Assembly: GCA_024742695.1 (NCBI GenBank)
Contig: JANSXY010000021.1
Span: 1-64,000 of the forward strand
Source: Paracoccaceae bacterium
GTDB taxonomy: Bacteria > Pseudomonadota > Alphaproteobacteria > Rhodobacterales > Rhodobacteraceae
Direction: 5' to 3'
DNA: 64,000 nucleotides
The notes under the pieces were generated by a model. The model did no database searches and had not been told where the DNA came from. It saw nothing but the letters and a program-made list of their open reading frames with translations. Shown piece by piece: positions 34,878-43,563 of this stretch (its first letter is position 1; every line of letters begins with the position of its first letter). The position numbers were made by a program, and so were the translations under genes.

Positions 34878-36385
34878 TCGGGCAGGCCCACGCCGCGGAA
34901 GGCGTCGATCATCAATCGCCGCTGCTCGGGCTGACGATAGGGCGTGCTTTCCAGCGCAGCGCTCAGCGTGACGTCCGGGACGATGCGCCGCAATTCGCCG
35001 GCCATGCGGCGCGCGTCCTCGATCCGGCCCGCCGCCCAATAGGCAAAGAGCAGGAAGTTCACGCCGCTGCCGTAGGACGGAAGCTCGGCGACGACCTGCT
35101 CACCGATCTCGATGCCGGTCCGGGTCCGCCCCGCCAGCACATGGCAGAAGCCCGCCCCCATCCGGCAATAGACCGCCATGTCGCCCAGCGGATCGAGCCG
35201 GATGCCCGCCTCGAAGGATTCGATCGCCTCGTCATAGGCGCCGATATAGCTGAGCGGCCAGCCCGCCGAGAGGTTCACCAGCGCCGAATTGGGGCACAGT
35301 CGGCGCGCGCGGCGCACGGCCTCGGCGCCCTCCTGCTGGCCCCAGCCGGAGAAGGCGTGGAACTGCCCCGAGAAGACCAGCACCAGCGGGTCGTCGCCCG
35401 CCTCGGCCAGAAGGGCCTGCGCCAGCGGCGCGACCTCGAGGGTCTCCTCCCACGAGATCATGCGCGCTCCGCGCGCGATCAGGTAGGCGCGCACCTTCCA
35501 CGCCTTGGCCATCTTGTAGGCCGGGTCGCGCGCGATGGCCTGATCCAGAAGGGCGACGCCCTTGCGGAAATCCTCCAGCGTGCGGACCCCGTAGACATGC
35601 GGCAGGGCGCGCAGCACGAGGTCATAGGCGCCGAGGTCCGCGGTCGGCTTGGCTTGCGCGATCCCGGCCTCGGCGAACATCAGCCTGGGCTCGACCGCGC
35701 CGGCGACGCGCGCGGCGATCTCGTCCTGCAATGCGAACACGTCGCCGCTCGCGCCGGCGAAGCGTTCCGACCAGATCGTCCGCCCGGTCTCGGCCTCGAC
35801 CAGCTGGACCGTGACGCGCAGCATCTGGCCGGCCTGCTGCACGGACCCTTCGACCGCGTAGCGCACGCCCAGTTGCCGCCCGAGATCGGCGACGTCCACG
35901 GGCTCGCCCTTGAAGCGGAAACTCGTCGAGGCGGCGACGACGAAGAGCGCAGAGAGCCGTGACAGGCTCGCGATGATGTCGGTGACTAGGCCATCGACGA
36001 GATACGCGTTCTCCGCCGTGCCGGAGATGTTGGCGAAGGGCAGCACGACAAGCGAGGGCTTGTCGGGCAGGGGCGGGGCCGTCGGTGCCGGTCGATGGTC
36101 GGGCGCTGCGCCGATGGCCAGCTTGTAGCCCACGCCCGGCACCGTCGCGATGGCCTTTGGCCCCAACACCTTGCGCAGCGCGCTGATCTGGACGGTGAGG
36201 TTGCCTTCCTCCACGGTCAGCCCGCCCCAGACCTGCTCCAGCAGTTCAGCCTTGGATACCACCCGGTCGCGGTTGGCGTCGAGGTGGGCCAGCACGTCGA
36301 AGGCGCGCGCGCCGAGCGTGACCGGCGCGCCGTCGATCAGGACGTCGCGACTGTCGTGACGGAGGGTGAAGGAAGGGCGCGTCAC
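34874..36385 (-). CDS. winged-helix / TolB-like / TPR regulator, paralogue 2
   Basis: 503 residues with the same plan: winged helix 1-100 (VWGGLTVEEGNLTVQISALR), linker, TolB-like domain about 120-240 (KPSLVVLPFANISG, VRYAVEGSVQQAGQMLRVTV) and TPR-like helices to the end (CPNSALVNLSAGWPLSYIGA, YDEAIESFEAGIRLDPLGDM). Lies 3 bases downstream of paralogue 3 and co-transcribed with it. Its recognition helix is encoded by DNA identical to that of paralogue 3 over 59 bases. Likely cytosolic. Confidence 0.82.
   Translation of the reverse strand: MTRPSFTLRHDSRDVLIDGAPVTLGARAFDVLAHLDANRDRVVSKAELLEQVWGGLTVEEGNLTVQISALRKVLGPKAIATVPGVGYKLAIGAAPDHRPAPTAPPLPDKPSLVVLPFANISGTAENAYLVDGLVTDIIASLSRLSALFVVAASTSFRFKGEPVDVADLGRQLGVRYAVEGSVQQAGQMLRVTVQLVEAETGRTIWSERFAGASGDVFALQDEIAARVAGAVEPRLMFAEAGIAQAKPTADLGAYDLVLRALPHVYGVRTLEDFRKGVALLDQAIARDPAYKMAKAWKVRAYLIARGARMISWEETLEVAPLAQALLAEAGDDPLVLVFSGQFHAFSGWGQQEGAEAVRRARRLCPNSALVNLSAGWPLSYIGAYDEAIESFEAGIRLDPLGDMAVYCRMGAGFCHVLAGRTRTGIEIGEQVVAELPSYGSGVNFLLFAYWAAGRIEDARRMAGELRRIVPDVTLSAALESTPYRQPEQRRLMIDAFRGVGLPD
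36176..36234. repeat. 59-bp block identical to 37694-37752
   Basis: The segment beginning CAGCGCGCTGATCTGG and ending CCCAGACCT is the same in both regulator genes 34874-36385 and 36389-37906. It encodes the recognition-helix region of the winged helix. The identity is sharper than in the rest of the genes, which suggests gene conversion or strong constraint. Confidence 0.9.
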
Positions 36386-36388
36386 CGG

Positions 36389-37906
36389 TCAGCCTTCGGG
36401 TATGCCCGCCGCCCGCAGCCCGGCGACCATGCGCATGCGGAAATCCTCGTCCCGGAATGGTGTCGTGCGCAGGTAGTAGGAGATCGTATTGCCGGGATGG
36501 GCCTTCACGTAGCGCGCGATGACGCGCTGCGCCTCGAGCGGTCGGCCGGCCAGTTCGTAGGCGGCGCCGAGCGCCTGTTCGGTCGTGCCGAAACCGGGAT
36601 CGTCCGCCAAGGCCTTTTCAAGCAGGGACACGGCGCCCGCGTAGTCCTTCAGCCCGAACAGGCAGAAGCCGTGCCCGCTGCGGCAATGGCCGAGATTCGG
36701 GTCGAGGGGATTGATCCGGTAGGCATGCTCGAAATCGGCAATCGCCTCGGTGTACCGGCCGGCATAGGCGTTGATCCAGCCCGAGGACACGCGCACGAGG
36801 ACCGAGTTCGGATTGAGCGATTTCGCCGTCTCCAGCGTCTGGAGGCCCATCGCGGGTTCATCGCCGAGATAGGCCATCATGTGCCCGGCATAGGCGAGCA
36901 CCAACGGGTCGCTCTGATGGGTATCCAGCAGTTCCCGGGCCAGCGGGATCGCCCTGGCCCCTTCCGCGTGGGTGATCGCCCGGCTGCCCGCCGCCATGAC
37001 ATGGGCGCGCACCTTCAGCGCCTTGGCGAGCGCGTAGTCGGGATCCAGCGCGAGGGCCCGGTCGAGGATCTCGACGGCCTGCCGGAAATCCGCGAGGCTG
37101 GAGACCCGGAGCACGAGCGGCGCGGCCTGAAGGGTCAGGTCATAGGCCTGAAGGCTTTCCGTTGGCTTGGCGCGGGCGCGGCGGCTTTCCTCGAACAGAA
37201 GGCTCGGCTCGATCGCCGCGACGGTCTTCTCCGAGATGATGTCCTGCAGGTTGAAGATATCCGCCGTCGTTCCGGTAAAGCGATCCGACCAGATGGTGCG
37301 ACCGTTCTCCGCCTCCGACAGTTGCACCGTGATGCGGAGCGTTTCGCCGGCCTGCTGGATCGAGCCTTCGAGGATGTAGCGCACGCCGAGGCTCGCGCCG
37401 ACATCCGCCAGCGAGACCACGCGGCCCTTGAAGGCGAAGCTCGAGGTCGTGGAGACCACGAAGATGCCCGAGACCCGATTCAACGCACCGGCAAGGTCGG
37501 CGACGATACCGTCTATCAGGTAGTCCTGGCCCGACCGTCCCGTCAGGTTGGCGAAGGGAAGCACGGCCAGCGAGGGTTTCACCGGCAGGGGCGGACCCGC
37601 CTGGGCCGTTCCGTGCGCCGGTTCCGAGGCCGTGACAAGCTTGTAGCCGATGCCGGGAACCGTCGCGATGGCCTTGGCTCCCAAGAGCTTTCTCAGCGCG
37701 CTGATCTGGACGGTGAGGTTGCCTTCCTCCACGGTCAGCCCGCCCCAGACCTCCTCCAGCAGTTCCTGTTTCGAGACGACCCGATCCGAGTGGGTGTGAA
37801 GATGTACCAGAACGTCGAACGCGCGCGCGCCAATCGCCACCAACGAACCGTTGACCCGCAGATCGCGGGCGGCGGGGTCGATGTCCAGAGTAGCAATCTC
37901 AAGCAC
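36389..37906 (-). CDS. winged-helix / TolB-like / TPR regulator, paralogue 3
   Basis: 505 residues. Winged helix 1-100 (LLEEVWGGLTVEEGNLTVQI), TolB-like domain about 120-240 (KPSLAVLPFANLTG, VRYILEGSIQQAGETLRITV) and TPR-like region to the end (NPNSVLVRVSSGWINAYAGR, YTEAIADFEHAYRINPLDPN). Closest to paralogue 2. First gene of the pair, with about 200 bases of gene-free sequence upstream (37907-38113). Signal sensed and targets are unknown; the family has been tied to adaptation in bacteria with little experimental work. Confidence 0.82.
   Translation of the reverse strand: MLEIATLDIDPAARDLRVNGSLVAIGARAFDVLVHLHTHSDRVVSKQELLEEVWGGLTVEEGNLTVQISALRKLLGAKAIATVPGIGYKLVTASEPAHGTAQAGPPLPVKPSLAVLPFANLTGRSGQDYLIDGIVADLAGALNRVSGIFVVSTTSSFAFKGRVVSLADVGASLGVRYILEGSIQQAGETLRITVQLSEAENGRTIWSDRFTGTTADIFNLQDIISEKTVAAIEPSLLFEESRRARAKPTESLQAYDLTLQAAPLVLRVSSLADFRQAVEILDRALALDPDYALAKALKVRAHVMAAGSRAITHAEGARAIPLARELLDTHQSDPLVLAYAGHMMAYLGDEPAMGLQTLETAKSLNPNSVLVRVSSGWINAYAGRYTEAIADFEHAYRINPLDPNLGHCRSGHGFCLFGLKDYAGAVSLLEKALADDPGFGTTEQALGAAYELAGRPLEAQRVIARYVKAHPGNTISYYLRTTPFRDEDFRMRMVAGLRAAGIPEG
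37694..37752. repeat. 59-bp block identical to 36176-36234
   Basis: Second copy of the block described at 36176, in the same relative position of the neighbouring paralogue, 1,518 bases away. Confidence 0.9.
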
Positions 37907-38113
37907 ATCTCACTCCTGTCGGGGCCCGGAAATGCATCTGACGATCGAGGCAGGCCACTGAGCGAACATCATGAGGCCGTGTACCGGCCTTTCACGAGCC
38001 AGTGTTAGCCTTATCCGACCGACATGGAAGCCACCAATCCGCCGGGTTCCCGCTGACGGGGTTTCCCTGGCGGCGTCCGGTCAGGTTCCGCCTCGGCCCG
38101 CGCCGCCGCGCGC

Positions 38114-39568
38114 TCACGCCCGGTCGCCTCCGGCCGTCTGTGCGTGGATCGGCGGGCGGCGGTGCGCCCAGGGCTGCGCCCGCTCGATCTCTGCGCAGAG
38201 TGCGATCAGTTCCTCGTCGTGGCCGAACGGGGCGGCGAGATGGATACCCACCGGCAGGCCCGTTTCCGTCCAGTGCAGGGGCAGCGAGGCGGCGGGCTGG
38301 CCCGAGGCGTTGAACACCGCGCAGAACGGCGAGTAGTCGAACACCATGCCGGGGCCGGTGCGGAAATGCACGTAGTCCCCCGTATCATGCGCGAAACGGC
38401 CGATCTCGGCCGGCGGTTCGGCCAGGGTCGGCGACAGCAGGATGTCCCAGGCCCCGAAGAACCGGGCCATCTCGCGCCCGAAGGCGTGGATCTTGCCCAC
38501 GGCCTCGAGGTAGTCGGCCCCCGACAGCGTCCCGGCATAGGCGATCGCGCCGCGCGTGACGCCCTCGACCTCGCCCTCGGCCAAAGGCCGGCCCTTCAGC
38601 GCCTTGCGCACCGACAAGGCCGTGCCGCAGGCCACGATCTTCGTCCAGGCCCGCATCATGCCCGGCACGTCGGCCTCGGGCCGCGCCGGTTCGACGACGT
38701 GGCCCAGGCCTTCCAGCAGCCGGCCCGTCGCGGCGACCGCGGCGCGACAGTCGGGATGCACCGGCGCGCCGGTGAAGCGGGTGTCGCACAGCGCCACGCG
38801 CAGCCGCCGCGGCGGCCGCGAGATCGCCGCGGCATGGCCCGAGGTCAGCGGCGGCGCGACATAGGGCGCGCCCGGATCGGGGCCGGCGCAGGCGTCCAGC
38901 ATCACCGCGGTGTCGCGCACCGAGCGGGTGAGGAACCCGTCGATCGCCATCCCGGCCCAGCCCTCGCCGGCATAGGGGCCGTCGGGCAGGCGCGCGCGGG
39001 TCGGCTTGAAGCCGAACAGCCCGCAGGACGCGGCCGGGATGCGCACCGATCCGCCGCCGTCGGAGCCGTGCGCGAAGGGCACGATCCCGGCGGCCACCGC
39101 CGCGCCGGCGCCGCCCGACGAGCCGCCGGAGGTGTGCGCCGGGTTCCACGGATTGCGCGTCGGCCCGCCGTAGACGGCCGATTCCGTCGCCGGGCCGATC
39201 CCGCCCTCGGGGCTGGTGGTGCGGCCGAAGGTGACGACGCCGGTGGCGCGAATGCGTTCGAAGATCGCGCTGTCGACCGGGTAGCGGGTGTCTTGCAGAA
39301 GCCGCGAGCCGTTGTGCGAGGGGAAATCCACCGCCTCGCAGCCGAGATCCTTGAGCAGGAAGGGCACGCCGCGGAACGGACCGCGCGGCAGGCCGGCGCG
39401 GATCGCGGCGCGCGCCGCGGCCTCCTGCGCCAGCACCACCGCGTTGAGCCGCGGGTTCAGCGCCTCGACCGCGGCGAGCGCCATGTCGAGCAACTCGTCG
39501 GGCGTGACCTCGCCGCGCGCGACCAGGTCGGCCTGGGCCGTGGCATCAAGCCGGGCAAGGTCCACCAT
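38114..39568 (-). CDS. amidase signature family enzyme
   Basis: 484-residue amidase. The Ser-cisSer-Lys triad is visible: Lys in [10 protein letters not shown], cis-Ser and Ser in [17 protein letters not shown] and [11 protein letters not shown]. The family hydrolyses amide bonds of varied small molecules; specificity cannot be read. It is complete, starts [12 protein letters not shown] and ends in an Ala/Gly-rich tail. It lies downstream of the GlxA-type regulator on the same strand with 93 bases between, so it may be read with it. Confidence 0.9.
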   Translation of the reverse strand: MVDLARLDATAQADLVARGEVTPDELLDMALAAVEALNPRLNAVVLAQEAAARAAIRAGLPRGPFRGVPFLLKDLGCEAVDFPSHNGSRLLQDTRYPVDSAIFERIRATGVVTFGRTTSPEGGIGPATESAVYGGPTRNPWNPAHTSGGSSGGAGAAVAAGIVPFAHGSDGGGSVRIPAASCGLFGFKPTRARLPDGPYAGEGWAGMAIDGFLTRSVRDTAVMLDACAGPDPGAPYVAPPLTSGHAAAISRPPRRLRVALCDTRFTGAPVHPDCRAAVAATGRLLEGLGHVVEPARPEADVPGMMRAWTKIVACGTALSVRKALKGRPLAEGEVEGVTRGAIAYAGTLSGADYLEAVGKIHAFGREMARFFGAWDILLSPTLAEPPAEIGRFAHDTGDYVHFRTGPGMVFDYSPFCAVFNASGQPAASLPLHWTETGLPVGIHLAAPFGHDEELIALCAEIERAQPWAHRRPPIHAQTAGGDRA

Positions 39569-39661
39569 CGCCGATTCCTCCTGACCGATGCCGGCAGGCT
39601 AGGCGCGCCTCGCGGCGGCGTCCATCGCCGAAGTCCGGTTCGCGGCGGGCAGCGGGCGCGG

Positions 39662-40696
39662 TCAGGCCGAGCGCCGGATCGCGGTGGGCGACCGGTTCAG
39701 CCGCCGGCGGCAATGGTCGGCCAGGCTGGCGCCGCTTGAAAACCCGGCGGCATAGGCGATCGAGGTGACGCTGCGCGCGGTGTTGCGCAGCATCCAGACC
39801 GCCGCGCGCAGCTTCAGATCGACAAGGTAGTCCTTCGGCGCGGTGCCGACCTGGGCCTTGAACAGCCGCAGGAAATGCCGCTCGCTCAGCCCCAGGGATC
39901 GCGCGAGATCGCTGATCGACGGGCTGCGCGCCGACTGGCTTTCCAGAACCACGAGCGCGCGCTGGATCCTCGGATCGCTGATTTCCAGGTTCTGCGCCAG
40001 CCCGGTTCCGTCCAGCGCGCCGACCAGCCGGGTGACCGGCATCGCCAGCTGATGCACCGTCTTGGCCGACCCCTGCGGGCCGAAATGCCCGCCGATGATT
40101 CGCGTCATCAGCGGCAGGATCGAGATGCCGCCGGGCACCGTCACGATATCGTCGGCCTCTTCGAAATCCCTGTCGGACACGATCTTGACGCGGGGAAAGG
40201 CCGCTTCGAATTCCGCGCGGTGGTAGGGATGGACACAGGCAGTCCTGCCGTCAAGCAGACCCTGACCGGCCAGCACGAAGCTGCCGGTGCAGACCCCGAC
40301 GATCGTGCATCCGGCCCGGCGCGCGGCACGCAGATAGGCGTGGTGGCGGTCTGGCACCTTGCCGATATCCTTCATCAGGCCGCCGATCAGGAACACGTAG
40401 TCGAAGGTCGCGGGATGCGGGTAGTCCGCCGTCGCCTCCACCGCGATCCCGCAACTCGATACCGTGCGGCTGCCGAGGATGTCCCAGCGCACGAACCGCT
40501 GGCGCGACTGGTCGCCGTAGTCGCCGGCATGGCGCAGGCTTTCGACGATGCCGGCAAGGGACATCAGCGGAAAGGTCGGGCACAGCAGGATCGCGGCCGA
40601 CAGCGTGGCCCCGATGCGCTTGGCGCCGGGCTCCGGCCGGATGTGCGGATCACCCGGCGGGCCGTGTCCGGGCCGTGGAGGCGTTCTGGGCATCAT
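39662..40696 (-). CDS. GlxA family transcriptional regulator (DJ-1/PfpI + AraC)
   Basis: 344-residue regulator. The N-terminal DJ-1/PfpI-like domain (about 32-205) has the nucleophile-elbow sequence GVCTGSFVLAGQGLL. The C-terminal AraC/XylS double HTH (about 235-340) has SISDLARSLGLSERHFLRLF and SVTSIAYAAGFSSGASLADH. Relatives regulate choline, carnitine, arginine and other amine catabolism genes. It diverges from the transporter/catabolic operon starting at 40955, so it is the best candidate activator of that operon. Confidence 0.9.
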   Translation of the reverse strand: MMPRTPPRPGHGPPGDPHIRPEPGAKRIGATLSAAILLCPTFPLMSLAGIVESLRHAGDYGDQSRQRFVRWDILGSRTVSSCGIAVEATADYPHPATFDYVFLIGGLMKDIGKVPDRHHAYLRAARRAGCTIVGVCTGSFVLAGQGLLDGRTACVHPYHRAEFEAAFPRVKIVSDRDFEEADDIVTVPGGISILPLMTRIIGGHFGPQGSAKTVHQLAMPVTRLVGALDGTGLAQNLEISDPRIQRALVVLESQSARSPSISDLARSLGLSERHFLRLFKAQVGTAPKDYLVDLKLRAAVWMLRNTARSVTSIAYAAGFSSGASLADHCRRRLNRSPTAIRRSA

Positions 40697-40954
40697 GGCG
40701 GATTTCTAGCAAGAATGTCCGATTTCCGAAAGACGACGTCTTGCACAGGCCTCAGTCTCGGTGTCGGTGGATGTCGATGCAGACGCCGCCGGAGATCGGG
40801 AAGGGCAGTCGTGCCGACGCAGCGAGGGACGCGCCGGTGGCGGGGCCGTGCCCGGCCCGGTTGCAGGCGGCTGCGTCCCGTGCACCGCAGCCCATGTCGC
40901 CCAAGACAGTCAGAACAGAGGTCGGGCGCCTCACGATCCAAGGGGAGTTTCGAA
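40697..40954. promoter_or_regulatory. divergent control region of the glxA-like gene and the ABC/catabolic operon
   Basis: 258 bases without a gene between two divergent starts. It must hold promoters for both directions and probable AraC-type sites. No convincing -35/-10 pair or operator repeat could be picked by eye; AAGGGGAG (40940-40947) is the ribosome site of the binding-protein gene. Confidence 0.5.
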
Positions 40955-42199
40955 ATGAGAATCACGATTGTCCGTCGCGCGTTGCTGGCGTCGGTTGGAA
41001 CGATGGCCATGCTGGGCGGCGCCGCCCAGGCGCAGGACTGCCCGATCAAGATCGGCGCGCTGGCGCCGCTTTCGGCACCCGGTACGGTTGTCGGCGGCGA
41101 GGCGATGCGCGACGCGATGATGATTGCCGAGGCCGACATCAACGCCGCCGGCGGTGTCCTCGGCTGCGACATCGAGGTGATCATCGGCGACAGCGAGGGC
41201 CTGCCGGAACGCGGCGCGGCGGTGATGGAACGCCTGATCGCGCAGGATGGCGTCGTCGCCGTCGGCGGCGGCTACCATTCGTCGGTCGGCGTCGCGGCCA
41301 AGGATGTGGCCGATGCGCGCGGCGTCCCGGTGGTCTTCGCCGAAACCTGGAACGACACGATCACCGGCGACAAGCAGAAGTACATCTTCCGCATCGCGCC
41401 GCTGTCGTCCTGGGCCTCGGGCACGATCTACCAGTTCGCGCTGACCCTGCCGGGGATCGAGAAGGTCGCGATCCTGACGGAAAACACCGACTACGGCATC
41501 CCGGCCTCGGAAGAGACCAAGCGCGGTCTGGGCGAGGGCGGCGTCGACAGCGTGATCTTCTCGGTCGATATCGGCACGCAGGACTACGCCGGCATCGTCG
41601 AGCGGATCAAGGCCGAAGACCCGGACATGATCATCACGCTGGTGACCGGTGAAGCCGCGTACAACTTCACCCAGCAGGCCGCCGACGCCGGCATCGGCCC
41701 GATGGACCTGCCCTTCGTCACCGGCCAGGACGCGCTGGAATCGGGCGCCTACTGGACCAACGTGCCCGACGGGCAATATGCCTTCGTGCAGCGCATCGGC
41801 GTGCCGGAAAGCCAGTTCACAGAGAAGGGCAAGGCCTTCGCGGCCGCCTACAAGGAAAAGACCGGCAAGTCCGACGTGGAAAGCTACGCGATGGAGGCCT
41901 ACGATTCCATCGCGATCCTCGCGCAGGCGATCGGCGAGGCCGGTTCGACCGACGGCGACGCGATCGTGGCCGCGCTGGAGGCGATCGAGCACGACGGTAC
42001 GCTGGGCAAGATCTACTTCCCCTACGGCACGCAGAAGGATCCCAGCGAGGACGGCAAGGGCGACGAGTGGTGGCACCAGTGGCCCGATCCGGCGCTGACG
42101 ATGATCCAGTACCAGGAAGAGGGCCAGTCCTCGACCGATGCGGCGATCGTCTATCCGGACGCCTACAAGACGGCCGATCCGATCCTGGTCAACCAGTAA
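40955..42199 (+). CDS. ABC transporter substrate-binding protein (branched-chain/amide type)
   Basis: 414-residue periplasmic binding protein. Signal peptide to about residue 26 (MLGGAAQAQ), then a type I periplasmic fold (KIGALAPLSAPGTVVGGEAM, GVVAVGGGYHSSVGVA, VVFAETWNDTITGD, AILTENTDYGIPASEE). It belongs to the Leu/Ile/Val, urea and short-chain amide group; the ligand is unknown. Start at 40955 follows AAGGGGAG; longer frames run into the divergent control region. First gene of an eleven-gene operon. Confidence 0.93.
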   Translation: MRITIVRRALLASVGTMAMLGGAAQAQDCPIKIGALAPLSAPGTVVGGEAMRDAMMIAEADINAAGGVLGCDIEVIIGDSEGLPERGAAVMERLIAQDGVVAVGGGYHSSVGVAAKDVADARGVPVVFAETWNDTITGDKQKYIFRIAPLSSWASGTIYQFALTLPGIEKVAILTENTDYGIPASEETKRGLGEGGVDSVIFSVDIGTQDYAGIVERIKAEDPDMIITLVTGEAAYNFTQQAADAGIGPMDLPFVTGQDALESGAYWTNVPDGQYAFVQRIGVPESQFTEKGKAFAAAYKEKTGKSDVESYAMEAYDSIAILAQAIGEAGSTDGDAIVAALEAIEHDGTLGKIYFPYGTQKDPSEDGKGDEWWHQWPDPALTMIQYQEEGQSSTDAAIVYPDAYKTADPILVNQ

Positions 42200-42208
42200 C
42201 GGAAAAGG

Positions 42209-42235
42209 GGCCGGGCGCGGCAGCCGCGCCCGGCC
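42209..42235 (+). terminator. GC hairpin between binding protein and permease genes
   Basis: A perfect 12-bp stem (GGCCGGGCGCGG with its complement) with loop CAG starts 9 bases after the stop of the binding-protein gene. No T tract. Such stem-loops stabilise the upstream message and lower read-through, giving more binding protein than membrane subunits. Confidence 0.65.
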
Positions 42236-42284
42236 TGCAACCAGAAACGATCCGGCGCGAAACCGGGCGGGAACGGGGACAAAC

Positions 42285-43550
42285 GTGGAAACTCCAGCCA
42301 TCTTCTGGGGCGTCATCCTGTGGATGATCGCCTGGGGCGTTCTGGGCAGCATCCTGTTGCGCCGGCGCTATTTCGCACGAGACCTCGACACCACGAACGC
42401 CAATTTCGTCGGCGCCATGGCCGGGGCCGCGCTGGGCCCGGTGGGGATCGGCGCGCTCTGGGCGAAGACGCCGGAACTGACCGGCCGGATCATCGTTGCC
42501 TTCGCGCTTCTGGCGGTGGTGCTGATCGCCGGGGCTTTCGCCTTTGCCGATCCGAAAAACAACTGCGTTTCCAACGGCTCGTTCGTGGCCAGCCAGATCA
42601 CCAACGGGCTGATCATCGGCATCATCTACGGGTTCATGGCGCTGGGCCTGACGCTGATCTTCTCGATCCTCGGCGTGGTCAGCTTCGCGCATGGCGAATT
42701 CTACATGATCGGCGGCATGCTGGTGTACTACATCACCGCGGTCTGGCTGCCGGGCATCAACCCGCTTCTGGCGGTGATGGGCGCCTGCGCCATCGCCTTC
42801 CTGATCGGCGCGCTCTTCGAACGGCTGATGCTGACCCCGATGTATACCGGCAAGATCGACCGCCCGGTGGAATACGGCATCCTCGCCACCTTCGGGCTGG
42901 CCTTCACGCTGCAGTATTTCGTACAGGCGATCCACGGCGCGAGCCCGGTGAAGGCCGAACGGTTCATCGACTTTCCGCGCATCCGCTGGCCCGAGGACAG
43001 CGACCCGCTGTGGATCCGCGCCTCGCGCGGCAATCTCGAGCTGTTCGAGACGATCTCGATCTCCAATCCGCGCTTCGTCGCCGCCGTCACCTGCATCCTG
43101 GTGTTGCTGGCGCTGCTTTACCTTCTGCACCGGACCTGGACGGGCAAGGCGCTGCGTGCCGTCAGCCAGGATCGCGACGCCGCCGCCATCGCGGGGATCG
43201 ATCCGCACCGGATGAACATGCTGGCCTTCGCGCTGGGCGGAATGATCGCGGCGCTCGCCGGCGCGCTGCTGGTGCAGGCGTTTTCCTGGCTGCCGCAGGT
43301 CGGGGCGATCCCGGCGATGCGGTCCTTCGTGATCGTGGTGCTGGGCGGGCTCGGCTCGCTTCCCGGGGCCTTCGTTGGCGGCATCCTTGTCGGTCTTGTC
43401 GAGGCGGCGGGCACCGGCTGCATCCCGGACGCGCAGAAGGCGGCCTCGTACATCCCGGCCTACGGGATGATCGTGCTGACGCTGACGCTGCTGTTGCGGC
43501 CCACCGGGCTTTTCGGCCGGCGCTTCGCCTCCGGCGCGCACGGGCAGTGA
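42285..43550 (+). CDS. ABC transporter permease (LivH type) with N-terminal membrane extension
   Basis: 421-residue membrane protein. The LivH-like core begins at about residue 105 (ITNGLIIGIIYGFMALGLTL), with VSFAHGEFYMIGG and the ATPase-coupling region TWTGKALRAVSQDRDAAAIA. Before it, about 100 residues carry two or three extra hydrophobic helices (FWGVILWMIAWGVLGSILL, IIVAFALLAVVLIAGAFAF), not found in E. coli LivH. GTG start at 42285 with ACGGGGAC upstream. Forms the channel with the LivM-type subunit. Confidence 0.9.
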   Translation: METPAIFWGVILWMIAWGVLGSILLRRRYFARDLDTTNANFVGAMAGAALGPVGIGALWAKTPELTGRIIVAFALLAVVLIAGAFAFADPKNNCVSNGSFVASQITNGLIIGIIYGFMALGLTLIFSILGVVSFAHGEFYMIGGMLVYYITAVWLPGINPLLAVMGACAIAFLIGALFERLMLTPMYTGKIDRPVEYGILATFGLAFTLQYFVQAIHGASPVKAERFIDFPRIRWPEDSDPLWIRASRGNLELFETISISNPRFVAAVTCILVLLALLYLLHRTWTGKALRAVSQDRDAAAIAGIDPHRMNMLAFALGGMIAALAGALLVQAFSWLPQVGAIPAMRSFVIVVLGGLGSLPGAFVGGILVGLVEAAGTGCIPDAQKAASYIPAYGMIVLTLTLLLRPTGLFGRRFASGAHGQ

Positions 43551-43563
43551 CGGGGGGACGCGG

